A DNA stretch of 64,000 nt from CAVQBJ01 sp963724405 (GTDB lineage: Bacteria > Actinomycetota > Thermoleophilia > Solirubrobacterales > Solirubrobacteraceae). Under the pieces are notes generated by a model. The model was not told the DNA's origin and ran no database searches. It saw only the letters and a list, made by a program, of their open reading frames with translations. The translations under genes were made by a program, and so were the position numbers. The stretch lies in assembly GCA_963724405.1 (NCBI GenBank), contig CAVRUQ010000006.1:186001-250000 (forward strand), in the 5' to 3' direction. Each line of letters starts with the position of its first letter. The first letter of the stretch is position 1. Positions 51,709 through 60,366 of this stretch are shown piece by piece.

Positions 51709-52281
51709 TCACCTCAGCTCGGCCATCACGGCCGCGGTGATCGCCTGGGCGCTCGCCGGCACGCCCACCCCGTCGACGTACACGGTCGGCGTCCCGTTGA
51801 CGCCGCGCGTGATCGCCATCGCCGTCACGTACTCGGCCCACGGGATGTACCGCCCGGCCATGACGCACGACCCAAAGTCCTCGTCGAGCCCACATTGGAG
51901 CCCCAACTGGACCAGCTCCTCGTCGTTGAGACCGTCGCTCCCCTCCCGAGGCTGGTTCTCGTAGAGAGCGTACAGATACTCGCGGAACTGCTCGCCGTCG
52001 GACGCGCAACCAGAGGCGGCTGCCGCGCGCGTGGAGTAGCGCGTCGTGGAGAGGCGATCGAGGAAACCCAGCGGGTGGTAGACGAGCGTGATCACGCCGC
52101 GATCGACCAGCGCGTCGATCATCGGCCCGCTTCGCTCCTCGAACATCCGGCAGAATGGGCACAGGAAGTCGATGTACGCGTCGACCACAGCCGGGCCGCT
52201 GCCGAGCACGATCCCGCCGCCGTTTGCCGCGGCACCGGCAGGTACCTGTTTGGGTGGGGCGATTACTTCGGGAGTGGCCAT
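51709..52281 (-). CDS. DsbA-family thiol oxidoreductase
   Basis: 190 residues. The thioredoxin-fold active site is CPFC in DAYIDFLCPFCRMFEER (near 41). The C-terminal cis-proline loop is GVNGTPTVYVDGV. There is no clear signal peptide in this reading, so it may be cytoplasmic or its export signal may be unconventional. It catalyses disulfide formation or exchange. The Hsp31-like gene follows after five bases. Confidence 0.88.
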   Translation of the reverse strand: MATPEVIAPPKQVPAGAAANGGGIVLGSGPAVVDAYIDFLCPFCRMFEERSGPMIDALVDRGVITLVYHPLGFLDRLSTTRYSTRAAAASGCASDGEQFREYLYALYENQPREGSDGLNDEELVQLGLQCGLDEDFGSCVMAGRYIPWAEYVTAMAITRGVNGTPTVYVDGVGVPASAQAITAAVMAELR

Positions 52282-52327
52282 GGGAATGTGTGCTCCTCGG
52301 TCGTGATGTTGCCTGCTCGGCGCCGGT

Positions 52328-52645
52328 TCACTGAGCTAGACGGCGCCGTGACTTGACCCGCGAGTCCACGACTCGCGGCGGCGTCGGTGCGCGGTACAGC
52401 TTGTCCTCCGTGCTCGGAGCGGGCCTCTTGCTCCGCCGCCGCGCCCATCGCTCGCGGACGGTCTGAATCGTCCGCCGGAAATCGACATCGTTCCTCCGCT
52501 TCATCGGTAACCCGTACATCCGCGGCGAGGCCACAACCCGCGAGGCACCGATGCGGGCGGCCTCAGCGGCCGCGGCGGCCTCAGCCGCAGCGACCAGTGG
52601 GTCCACTCGCGGCCGCCGCGAGACGTCACGATGAGGTTCAGGCAT
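52328..52645 (-). CDS. Hypothetical basic protein
   Basis: 105 residues, Arg/Ala rich with a basic C-terminus (YRAPTPPRVVDSRVKSRRRLAQ). The N-terminal half is helical. It begins two bases after the stop of the small membrane protein, so it is probably translated by coupling. No domain recognised. Confidence 0.5.
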   Translation of the reverse strand: MPEPHRDVSRRPRVDPLVAAAEAAAAAEAARIGASRVVASPRMYGLPMKRRNDVDFRRTIQTVRERWARRRSKRPAPSTEDKLYRAPTPPRVVDSRVKSRRRLAQ

Positions 52646-52647
52646 GG

Positions 52648-52815
52648 CTAGGAGAGCCCGCTCCGGCCTCCGCCGAAGACGCCCAGGCCCGGTCCGAGCA
52701 CGTACAGGGCGGCCAGGATCGTGATGATCACCGAGACGATGTACGGAAGGCCGAGCGCCGCGGTCAGCACCCACACCAGGGCGACGACCAGGATTCCGAT
52801 AATGAGATGGATCAT
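52648..52815 (-). CDS. Small two-span membrane protein
   Basis: 55 residues: MIHLIIGILVVALVWVLTAAL then a second span beginning ILAALYVLGPGLGV, ending in a Gly-rich tail. A perfect GGAGGTGA ribosome site lies seven bases upstream of the ATG at 52815. It precedes the basic protein gene by two bases. Both look like a small operon. Function unknown. Confidence 0.72.
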   Translation of the reverse strand: MIHLIIGILVVALVWVLTAALGLPYIVSVIITILAALYVLGPGLGVFGGGRSGLS

Positions 52816-52960
52816 TGGGGTCACCTCCGTCGCAGACCGTTACTCGCATCAGTGCTAGGCCACGATGGTGCCCACGCAAGCCGGTGCGAAAACGCAATAA
52901 CGACCTTGTCGTCCTCCGGCTGGGCGCGTAACGGTCCCAGTGATACGGCAATCACATCGC

Positions 52961-53200
52961 ATGAATCCCCGCGACACGTGGCGCCCGTACTTCGAGGAGC
53001 TCACCGACGTGCTGGGCACCGTTGAAGGGACCGTGGAGGTCATCGGGCGCGATGTCGGCGACCAGATCGCGGACGAGCGGCGATCTTCCCGATCCTCGCG
53101 CCTTCCCGGTCGACCATCGTCGCGCCGCGCAAACGCTGTGACTCCGCCCGTGGCGACACCACGTCAGCTTGTGATCGGTGCGCTGCGAGGGCGCCGCTGA
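52961..53200 (+). CDS. Short protein, possibly truncated
   Basis: 79 residues. NPRDTWRPYFEELTDVLGTVEGTVEVIGRDVGDQIADERR recalls the N-terminus of a longer actinobacterial family. The rest is Arg/Ser rich and looks like a shifted frame, so the gene may be broken after about residue 42. No ribosome site is seen. Confidence 0.4.
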   Translation: MNPRDTWRPYFEELTDVLGTVEGTVEVIGRDVGDQIADERRSSRSSRLPGRPSSRRANAVTPPVATPRQLVIGALRGRR

Positions 53201-53669
53201 TCAAACGGTTGTGCGCGGCGTGTCGGGGCCGAACGAGCGTCCGCCACACACCTGCCCGCGTTCGCCCCTCCGCGGCGTCACGATCGCATCCCCCGAAAGA
53301 CGATCGTCACAACCGGCCCGTCGCCGACGATGCCTTTGGCGACGCCTGGATCGCGCCGATCGCCGGCGCCGCGCGAGCGCCCCCGCGTTTGCGGTCGCCC
53401 GCGGGCGCCCGGCACAGTAGCGGGGTGTCACAGAAGCAGGACCGAACCGCGGTTGCGGTTGCGGTCGCGGTCCTGAGATTCGCCAGTTGCGGGACCGTTG
53501 CCGGCGCGCGGTGCCGTCGCAAAGCGAGCGTCCGCCGGTCATGCGGCCGGCGCATGCCCGTGGGCGCAAGCAGAAGCGCGCGACGGTGCCCGGGGATATT
53601 CTCGTGTTCGTCCAGGGCGCGTGGACGGATACGGCTGCGGGTGCATTGCTTGTTTGCGCGTTTGCGAAG
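53201..53669. other. Gap of 469 bases
   Basis: No supported gene. It contains GCGGTT-type short tandem repeats near 53448-53472 and a copy of the dispersed repeat (53516-53580). Confidence 0.45.
53516..53580 (+). repeat. Dispersed intergenic repeat, copy A
   Basis: GTCGCAAAGCGAGCGTCCG then AAGCAGAAGCGCG about 45 bases later. The same pair of blocks recurs at 58390, 61478 and 63266 with diverged spacers. Confidence 0.5.
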
Positions 53670-53707
53670 GGCCGTGATCAGGCCTCATTCGGGGCCTGAT
53701 CACGGCC
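53670..53707. terminator. Perfect 15-bp palindromic terminator
   Basis: GGCCGTGATCAGGCC and GGCCTGATCACGGCC pair exactly over 15 bp with an 8-nt loop. It lies 28 bases after the DUF4389 stop on the minus strand and probably ends that transcript. Confidence 0.75.
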
Positions 53708-53734
53708 GTCGCCTCCCCGCACCCGCCGCGGAAC

Positions 53735-54364
53735 CTACGGTGCGAGGCGGAACGGCGGGTAGCGATCGGTCACCAGCACGTGGGCGTACGCGATCACCCG
53801 GTTGGTCCAGCGGCCGACGCCGACGAGGAAGTCGAACATCCCGCGCGGGAAGCGGCCGGTGAACAGGATCACGAACCAGGCGGCAATCACGACGAAGAAC
53901 GCGGCGATGTAGAGGAAGAACAGCACCACGTAGTGCGGGATGGCCAGCAGCCACTTGACCAGCGGCAGCCAGCGGTTGAGGTCGTCGCGCGCGTTCGGAT
54001 AGGGAAACTCGAGATGCACCGCCTGATGCTCATCCGTGGAGGGATAGCGGTCCTCCATCAATGCCAGGTAGACGCCGACTCGGGCGGAGAACCGCATCAG
54101 CTCGAGGTTCCAGTCAAACCACCAGCGCGGATACTTCTGCCGGAACAGGATCAACAGCAACGTGGGCAGCACGACCAGCCCGGCAGCGCCGACAGCCCCG
54201 GTGGCCCTCGCTCCACCGTAGGCGTAAGCGCCGCCCTCGATGAGCGCGATCACGATCGCGATCGGGATGACCATGAACAGGCGAAAGAAGGTGGTCAGGC
54301 GGTTGAGCGGGCGGTCCGGGTAGTCGACCGAGTACTGGACGGGATACGACGCATCGGGGTTCAT
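53735..54364 (-). CDS. DUF4389 membrane protein
   Basis: 209 residues. YPVQYSVDYPDRPLNRLTTFFRLFMVIPIAIVIALIEGG opens the DUF4389 fold, and YPRWWFDWNLELMRFSARVGVYLALMEDRYPSTDEHQAVHLEFPYP follows. Three or four membrane spans surround RDDLNRWLPLVKWLLAIPHYVVLFFLYIAAFFVVIAAWFVILFTGRFPRGMFDF. The family is widespread in actinobacteria, function unknown. It is divergent from a TetR repressor with two palindromic operators between them. Confidence 0.88.
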   Translation of the reverse strand: MNPDASYPVQYSVDYPDRPLNRLTTFFRLFMVIPIAIVIALIEGGAYAYGGARATGAVGAAGLVVLPTLLLILFRQKYPRWWFDWNLELMRFSARVGVYLALMEDRYPSTDEHQAVHLEFPYPNARDDLNRWLPLVKWLLAIPHYVVLFFLYIAAFFVVIAAWFVILFTGRFPRGMFDFLVGVGRWTNRVIAYAHVLVTDRYPPFRLAP

Positions 54365-54382
54365 GCGGTGCCTTTCTGTGAG

Positions 54383-54431
54383 GTGTACGGCGTACACTCG
54401 CTGTGGAAAGCATAAGGTGTACGCTGTACAC
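54383..54431. promoter_or_regulatory. Twin palindromic operators of the TetR repressor
   Basis: GTGTACGGCGTACAC (54383-54397) and GTGTACGCTGTACAC (54417-54431) are perfect palindromes sharing GTGTAC-N3-GTACAC, with 34 bp between centres. They lie between the divergent DUF4389 and TetR genes and would cover both promoters. Confidence 0.8.
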
Positions 54432-54442
54432 TTGTCAAGGCC

Positions 54443-55117
54443 ATGACGAAACAGAAGAACGCCACCCGCAAACCGCTGAGCACGGCTCGTGTGCTGCAGG
54501 CCGCCGTCGCCCTCGCCGACGAGGCCGGGCTCGAAGCGTTCAGCATGCGTGGGCTCGCACAGGAGCTCGGCGTCGTGCCGATGGCGCTCTACAAGCACGT
54601 CGCAAACAAGGACGAGCTCCTCGACGGCATGGTCGACATCGTCTTCAGCGAGATCGAGGTTGCTTCCGGCGACGTCGACTGGAAGTCCGCCATGCGGCGC
54701 CGGGCGATCTCCACGCGCGAGGCGCTAAAGCGCCACAGCTGGGCCATAGGCATCATGGAGTCGCGACACCCGGGGCCGGCGAACCTGCGCAACCACAACG
54801 CGGTGATGGGCTGCCTGCGGCAGGCGGGCTTCTCATTCAAGACGGCGATCCACGCCTATTCGGTCCAGGACGCCTACATCTACGGCTTCGCGCTGCAGGA
54901 ACAGGATCTAGGGTTCGAGACCCCCGACAGCGCCGGAGAAGCCGCTCAGAGCAGGGCCGAGACGATCGGCGCGATCGAGGACTATCCGTACCTCGTCGAG
55001 ATCGCTACGAAGCTCCCCGAGTCCGGGTACGACAACGCCGTCGAGTTCGCGTGGGGGCTCGATCTCATCCTCGACGCCCTCGACCAGCTTCGCCACGCCG
55101 GAGCCATGTCGGCATGA
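54443..55117 (+). CDS. TetR family repressor (tetracycline-type C-terminus)
   Basis: 224 residues. The N-terminal HTH reads LEAFSMRGLAQELGVVPMALYKHVANKDELLDGMVDIVF (about 30-70), the class close to TetR itself. The C-terminal part has ESRHPGPANLRNHNAVMGCLRQAGFSFKTAIHAYSVQDAYIYGFALQE. It starts just after the second operator and is divergent from DUF4389, its likely target. Confidence 0.88.
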   Translation: MTKQKNATRKPLSTARVLQAAVALADEAGLEAFSMRGLAQELGVVPMALYKHVANKDELLDGMVDIVFSEIEVASGDVDWKSAMRRRAISTREALKRHSWAIGIMESRHPGPANLRNHNAVMGCLRQAGFSFKTAIHAYSVQDAYIYGFALQEQDLGFETPDSAGEAAQSRAETIGAIEDYPYLVEIATKLPESGYDNAVEFAWGLDLILDALDQLRHAGAMSA

Positions 55118-55492
55118 GCGGCAGCGATGACGCGACTCATCCCAATGCCTTGCCTGGACGACTGACGCCCTGAGGGGGAGCGTCTTGTGGTTCAAGGTGT
55201 CCGAGCATTGCCGCTCGCTGGTTCGGCTCGGCAAGCGGGTGCGCCGTGCCGCCGCATGGGGTGCGGTGCGGGCAGTCTGAACCTCCCCGATTGGTCCCGC
55301 GACGGCCACCGGCGTCGAGATCGTCACGCTCGTCTCGTTGCAATGAAGTTCTCGCCTGGCCGGGTGCCGTGGGACGAAAAGAATCGTCCCGCCTCGGGAC
55401 GGCTGGACGCATCCCGCTTGCCCAACCGAGTTCGGCTCTTCGGCGCCTCGACCACGACTCGGCCGTCGTGGTCGGCCACCATGGACCAGGAC
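55118..55492. other. Gap of 375 bases
   Basis: No supported gene between the TetR stop and the pseudogene end. Frames are random-looking. Confidence 0.35.
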
Positions 55493-56652
55493 TCAGCTGG
55501 CAGGTGTCGCGACCGCGGCCGGTCCGGGGCCTCGGTAGGGCGTTGCGCCGAGTCCGGCGAGACTCGCGGTGAGGACGGGAAAGTCGAAGGGATGATTCTC
55601 GATGGGGTAGATGCGGAACGCCGTGTGAACGACCGCGAAGAACAACTCGCCTTTCCAACGCCACCGGCGTTGCGTCGCAAGGTTCTCGGCGTTGAGTCTT
55701 CCGCTCGCGTCGAGCCACGTCACCACGCCAGCGCCCAGCTGAATCGATCCCTCTGCGCTCAGGGTCCCGAGCACTCGCGGCGTGCGCCGGTTACATCTCC
55801 AGGCCAGCAGCGTCTCAGTCGCCCTGCCGTCGGTGTGGCGAGCGATGATCGTCCAAGGACGTTCGACGGCTACCACCCGCTCGAAGACGCCATTCGCCCG
55901 CGGCGTGACAGGAGCGGCATGCCCCCGACGTGCACAGACGCGTCGTCAGCGTGGCGGAGTTCAGATCAGCGAACGTCACGGACGACGGCTGAATCGGATA
56001 GGAATTCGAGCCTGACGGGTCGTCCACGATGGCCTGGCCAGTGCCGTAGTCGTAGAGCGTGTCGCATGTCCGGCTTGAACTACTTCCGCAGAGGCTCGAC
56101 CCGCGGAGCCAGCTGGAGCCCGCCGCGTAGGGAACGGGTCCCCGTACGGCGGTGTCGGAGTGGCGAGCCAATAGCCGTACAGCGACACGTTCGAAGCTTC
56201 CGAGAGAGACGTGACCGAAACCTCATTGTTCGGACGAGCAGCGTCGCCCTCGAAGCAGTTGGCGAGAAGATCGCCGCGGGCAAGCACGAGCGGAAAATAC
56301 GCGTCAGTCGGGCACGGCTCGGGCGCCGACTCGCCGCGCGAGTTCGTCTTGGTATCGACGACGACCGTTCTGCCCGCGTTGTCAAAGAAGGTCGCGAACC
56401 GAACCCCGTCGGACATGAGCACTTGCTGGCTGGGTACGAGAAACTGCCACTGCGTCTGAATGAGCCTGACTGAATCGGAAACACCAGCAGGCACCGGGTA
56501 CCCGTCGGACGACCGCGACGCCGGAGTTCGCGAATGGGGGCGAAGATCGTGACTCCTGCGGGCTCGAACAAGCGGCGCGTCTCATAGTCGCGCATCCGCG
56601 GGCGGCGCCGGACACTTGCGCTGCCCAAGGCGCTGACCCCGCGCGCGATCAC
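55493..56652 (-). pseudogene. Multiply frameshifted secreted-type gene
   Basis: The minus strand carries four pieces of coding-like sequence in one order but in different frames: YETRRLFEPAGVTIFAPIREL (near 56590-56530), LIQTQWQFLVPSQQVLMSDGV and VVVDTKTNSRGESAPEPC (56494-56120), YDYGTGQAIVDDPSGSNS and SVTFADLNSATLTTRLC (56110-55930), and TIIARHTDGRATETLL with GSIQLGAGVVTWLDAS (55870-55493). That implies three frameshifts. It resembles a secreted beta-propeller or sensor protein, but the family is not certain. It is next to the IS element. Confidence 0.6.
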
Positions 56653-56832
56653 GGGCGCACGATCGCATTCGACACCACGCCGCCGGGCCTCGAGCGACCG
56701 CCTTAGACACTATGGAGGACCGGCTTGTGGTGTGTCGAAGGGGTCGGCACTCCCCGCGCAGGCTGCGGGGTAAGTCTTCGCGCTGAGGATTACGGCCTCG
56801 GCGCGGGGCCCACATCTACGAGAGGAGCGCCG

Positions 56833-58038
56833 ATGCCTGACGGTATCCGTTGGGTCGGTCTTGACGTGCACGCGCGCGAGTCGACGCTGGCGATCTTTGA
56901 CCAGGCGACGGGCGAGCTGACGACGCGGCGGGTGGTCGGCCGTCCGCACGAGTTGCTGCCGTGGCTGCGAGGCGTGCCGCGGCCGGCGCGGATGGTGTAT
57001 GAGGCGGGCCCGACCGGTTACGGGCTGGCGCGCCGCGCTCGCGCTGAGGGGATCGAGCTTGGGGTGTGCGCGCCGAGCAAGACCGAGCGCCCGTCCGCGG
57101 ATCGCGTGAAGACCGATAAGCGTGACGCGATCCGCCTGGCCAGGCTGCTGGGCGCCGGGGAGCTGACGCTGGTCACGATCCCGTCGATCGAGCGTGAGCA
57201 GCTGCGCGATCTGGTGCGCTGCCGGGAGGACATCCGCGTGGACCTGATGCGCGCGCGCCACCGGATTGCGGGGTTCCTGCTGCGCCGTGAGATCTACTGG
57301 GAAGGCCCCGGTGAGACGTGGTCGCGCAAGCACCGCTCGTGGCTGACCTGCGTGCAGTTCGCTGACCACGCGTCGCAGGCGACGCTGGCTGACTACCTGC
57401 ACGCCCACGACGTGCTGATCGCCCGCCGCGATCAGGTCGAGGCCGACCTGGCAAAGCTCGCGCACAGCGCGCCGTGCGCACCGGCGGTCGCGCGGCTGCG
57501 GTGCCTGCGCGGGATCGACACGCTCTCAGCCTTGGGGCTGTGCGCCGAGATCGGCGAGTTCGACCGCTTCGATCACCCCGATCAGCTCTCCTCCTACCTC
57601 GGGATCGTCCCTTCAGAGCGCACCAGCGGCAGCCAGCGCCGGCTCGGGTCGATCACCAAGGCCGGCTCGACCCACGCCCGGCGGCTGCTCATCGAGGCGG
57701 CCTACCACTACCGTCGCGGACCCGCGGTCGGCGAGGCGCTCGAGCGCCGCCAACGCGGCCAATCACCACAGGTCATCAACATCGCCTGGCGCGCGCAGCG
57801 CCGCCTGAACGCCCGCTGGCGCCAGCTCAAAGACGCCCGGCGCAAACCCAACGGGGTCGTCGCCGTCGCGATCGCCCGCGAGCTCGCCGCCTACTGCTGG
57901 GAGATCACCACCTGGAGCGCTCAGCACGACCCGATTGCGCCGGTGTCCCTGCCGGCGGCAGGCTCCCTCACGCACACAGCCTCGCTCCCACCGAAGCACA
58001 CGCCAACCACCCGCAGGAGGCTCACCAACTCACGCTAA
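56833..58038 (+). CDS. IS110/IS1111-family transposase (DEDD/serine recombinase)
   Basis: 401 residues. The N-terminal RuvC-like DEDD domain has GLDVHA (Asp 11), YEAGPTGYGL (Glu 57) and RVKTDKRDAIRLARLLG (Asp 95 and Asp 98). The C-terminal Transposase_20 domain reads LRGIDTLSALGLCAEIGEFDRFDHPDQLSSYLGIVPSERTSGSQRRLGSITKAGSTHARRLLIEAAY with the conserved serine. These enzymes use a guide RNA from the element ends. A GAGGAG ribosome site precedes the ATG. No internal stops. Confidence 0.92.
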   Translation: MPDGIRWVGLDVHARESTLAIFDQATGELTTRRVVGRPHELLPWLRGVPRPARMVYEAGPTGYGLARRARAEGIELGVCAPSKTERPSADRVKTDKRDAIRLARLLGAGELTLVTIPSIEREQLRDLVRCREDIRVDLMRARHRIAGFLLRREIYWEGPGETWSRKHRSWLTCVQFADHASQATLADYLHAHDVLIARRDQVEADLAKLAHSAPCAPAVARLRCLRGIDTLSALGLCAEIGEFDRFDHPDQLSSYLGIVPSERTSGSQRRLGSITKAGSTHARRLLIEAAYHYRRGPAVGEALERRQRGQSPQVINIAWRAQRRLNARWRQLKDARRKPNGVVAVAIARELAAYCWEITTWSAQHDPIAPVSLPAAGSLTHTASLPPKHTPTTRRRLTNSR

Positions 58039-58320
58039 CCCTCGACGACAACCCGTTGCGGCTGGCGAGGCGGCCCGGAGTGTCCCCGGCTCGCGCACAA
58101 CAACTCCGCGATTTGTCGCCTGAGCACCGCCCACCGGCGGCGCGCTCGACTTTAGACGGCGGACGTGCGACGAACCAAGGTCTTGGGGTACCCAGCCCCC
58201 GAATATGAGCATGACCACCGTCGCGAACCCGCGGACACCCGGACCGCCCCGCAAGCCGCAACCACAACCACCACCACCAACCACACAATGGCCATCAACC
58301 CCTACCCCTTGACAACCACC
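58039..58320 (+). ncRNA. Candidate guide (bridge/seek) RNA region of IS element
   Basis: 282 bases with no reading frame follow the transposase stop and precede the right end. In IS1111-type elements the guide RNA is encoded here; in IS110-type ones it lies upstream of the gene, where only 114 bases are available. The stretch contains several short inverted repeats (such as ACGAACC near 58170). This call rests on position and family knowledge only. Confidence 0.3.
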
Positions 58321-58389
58321 CCTCCATATGGGCGACGCGGCGATCGCGCCGGTCCGGTCCGGTTCGCGTCCTTTGCGACGACCGGAATC

Positions 58390-58453
58390 GTCGCAGAGCG
58401 AGCGTCCGGAGTCCCCGGCCACGGGCGGCTTCGCCGGGTCAAAGCAGAAGCGC
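58390..58453 (+). repeat. Dispersed intergenic repeat, copy B
   Basis: GTCGCAGAGCGAGCGTCCGG then AAAGCAGAAGCGCG about 40 bases later. Lies just outside the IS element. Confidence 0.5.
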
Positions 58454-58599
58454 GGGCCGCGAGGCGCGGACGTGTCGGCTGCTGACGCGAAGCGGCATTG
58501 CGACCGGTCCGCGTGATGTGGAGGGGGGGTGGGCCGTCGCGCCTACATCGAGCCGCACAAAGAGGAACGAGGCGTCTCGCGCACCGGTGAGTGGGCCGT

Positions 58600-59319
58600 T
58601 CAGGCTCCTGCGGGTGCGGCGCGCGCCTTGTTTGGCGCCCGACCTGTGCGCGAGACTGGCGCTCGGTGCTTGGGTGGTGGAGCGGGCTGCGCGTGCGCGT
58701 CGATCGCGGCCTGAACTGCGGCGAGTCGGCGCAGTAGTCGACTCTGGGCATGCTCGAGCTCGTCAACATCCAGGAGCCGCGGGCCGGTCGGTCTCACTCG
58801 CGCGGGCGCGGCGGGCGGCGGCAGGATGCCTGGGTGCGCGGACTCGAGCTCCGCCAGCATCTGCTCAAGGGCGGCAATCTGTTGGCGCAGCTGTCGCCGG
58901 CGGCGGATGCTCGCGCTGGCCGGATCGGCGGAGGGCTGCGGCACGACGTAGAGCGCGGCTGCGACATCCCGGGGATCGACCCCGTGCTTGTCGGCCTCTC
59001 GGGCCGCGCGAGCGGCGATGTTGTCCACGGCGGAGGGCTGCGGTGGCGTGGCGGCAACGAAGGTGCCGCTGCCCTGCTGTGTGTCGATGAGCTGTTGCTG
59101 GGCGAGGCGCTGGTAGACCGCTCGGACGGTGTTCGGGTTGATGCCCAGCGCTTCGGCGAGGTCACGCAGACCCGGAAGCCGCTGTTGCGGCGCAAGGCGG
59201 CCGTCGCGGATGCGTGCGCGCAGCGCCCACGCCAATTGCACGCCGATCGGCACCTCGGCACGCCGGTCGATCGCGATGTCCAAGCCGTCGAGGTCGGTGA
59301 GATCCGGCAGCGAAACCAT
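58600..59319 (-). CDS. GntR-family (YtrA-like) transcriptional regulator
   Basis: 239 residues. The N-terminal winged HTH is VPIGVQLAWALRARIRDGRLAPQQRLPGLRDLAEALGINPNTVRAVYQRLAQQQLIDTQQGSGTFV (about 23-87). The C-terminal half is an unusual long Ala/Arg/Pro-rich helical tail instead of a normal ligand domain. Such short-effector GntR proteins control ABC transporters. It is divergent from a MlaE-like permease, and a palindrome near 59353 is its likely operator. Confidence 0.85.
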   Translation of the reverse strand: MVSLPDLTDLDGLDIAIDRRAEVPIGVQLAWALRARIRDGRLAPQQRLPGLRDLAEALGINPNTVRAVYQRLAQQQLIDTQQGSGTFVAATPPQPSAVDNIAARAAREADKHGVDPRDVAAALYVVPQPSADPASASIRRRRQLRQQIAALEQMLAELESAHPGILPPPAAPARVRPTGPRLLDVDELEHAQSRLLRRLAAVQAAIDAHAQPAPPPKHRAPVSRTGRAPNKARAAPAGA

Positions 59320-59352
59320 GTCACGAGCTTAGCGCCAATGGGCCAGCTTGAC

Positions 59353-59368
59353 AGTGTACTAGTGCGCT
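59353..59368. promoter_or_regulatory. Candidate GntR operator
   Basis: AGTGTACTAGTGCGCT is a 16-bp imperfect palindrome (12 of 16 positions symmetric) centred on ACTAGT. It overlaps TTGACA at 59348-59353, a good -35 box pointing to the permease gene. Both features fit YtrA-like autoregulation. Confidence 0.5.
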
Positions 59369-59436
59369 ATTACTTTAGCCGCCCGGCATCTGTCTCTTGG
59401 TCGACCCGGGGCCAGCGAAATCTCGAGGGAGGTTTG

Positions 59437-60240
59437 ATGGTTCGCAGCGTCGCCGAGCGCGCTCTCGGGGCGAGGGCAGGACTCGAAGAGGTCGGGGACA
59501 TGCTGGTCCTCACCGGCAAGACGGCGTGGTCCGCGCTGCGCCCGCCGTACCCGTATGGGGGCGAGTTCGTCTCGCAGTTCATCTTCGTGCTGCGGCTGGT
59601 GTGGTTGCCGATGCTCATCTCCACGCTCTGCTTCAGCTACGGGGCGCTCGGCATCACCGCTGGCGACTTCCTCGTCGTGTTCGGGGCGCTGGACCGCCTC
59701 GGCGGATTCTCCGCCCTGTTCTCGATCCGCGAGATCGGTCCGATCATCGACGCTGTCGTTGTCACCGGGGTCGCCGGCACGGCGATCACTGCCGACCTCG
59801 GCGCGCGCAAGATCCGCGAGGAGCTCGACGCGCTGCAGGTGCTCGGCGTCGACCCCGTCAAGAACCTCGTCGTGCCGCGCTTCCTCGCGCTCATGCTCGC
59901 CACCGCGCTGTTCGACGTCTACGCCGTGCTGTTCTCGATCTTCTCCGGGCTGCTGGCGATGATCGTCAACCACGCGCCGATCGGCTCGTTCTGGGCCACC
60001 TTCTTCGACAACGCCTCGACCACCGACCTCTGGGGATCAGTGCTCATGACGACGATGTTCGGCGCGATCATCGCGATCATCTGCTGCTACAAGGGCATGA
60101 CCGCCTCCGGCGGCGCCGAAGGCGTCGGCCGCGCCGTCAACCAAGCCGTCGTGATCGCGTTCGTCGCCGTGTTCTCCTTCGACTACGTGTTCACGCAAGT
60201 GCTCTTGGCCACCCACCCGCAACTGCTCGTGCCTCGGTGA
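59437..60240 (+). CDS. MlaE/YrbE-family ABC lipid permease (orphan)
   Basis: 267 residues. The hallmark block is SIREIGPIIDAVVVTGVAGTAITADLGARKIREELDALQVLGVDPVKNLVVPRFLALMLATALFDV, as in YrbE/MlaE. Four or five spans. In Mce systems two YrbE proteins, six Mce proteins and an ATPase work together; none of these is nearby. A GAGGGAGG ribosome site precedes the ATG at 59437. The GntR gene is divergent. It may act with distant components. Confidence 0.9.
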   Translation: MVRSVAERALGARAGLEEVGDMLVLTGKTAWSALRPPYPYGGEFVSQFIFVLRLVWLPMLISTLCFSYGALGITAGDFLVVFGALDRLGGFSALFSIREIGPIIDAVVVTGVAGTAITADLGARKIREELDALQVLGVDPVKNLVVPRFLALMLATALFDVYAVLFSIFSGLLAMIVNHAPIGSFWATFFDNASTTDLWGSVLMTTMFGAIIAIICCYKGMTASGGAEGVGRAVNQAVVIAFVAVFSFDYVFTQVLLATHPQLLVPR

Positions 60241-60366
60241 CAACGACACCGTCCGGCGGCTACGGTGGACGCACGCAGCCCGTGGCCGGCGCATCTTGTC
60301 CCAAGGAAAGCGAGCGCCGGCACTGCCGTCGCGGAGCCCGGTCAGGCCTCATGGAAGACTCCGTTC

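Larger units (their letters stand above)
56711..58328. mobile_element. IS110/IS1111-superfamily insertion sequence
   Basis: About 1.6 kb with one transposase gene flanked by non-coding DNA: 122 bases before it and about 290 after it. TATGGAGG at 56711-56718 and its inverse CCTCCATA at 58321-58328 form a short imperfect terminal or sub-terminal inverted repeat. The long downstream non-coding stretch resembles IS1111-type elements. Ends are approximate. Confidence 0.65.

Noticed and set aside
56496..58196. Single GGGTACC motifs near the IS element
   Set aside because: Isolated copies, not clustered at an att site, so not counted as arm sites.
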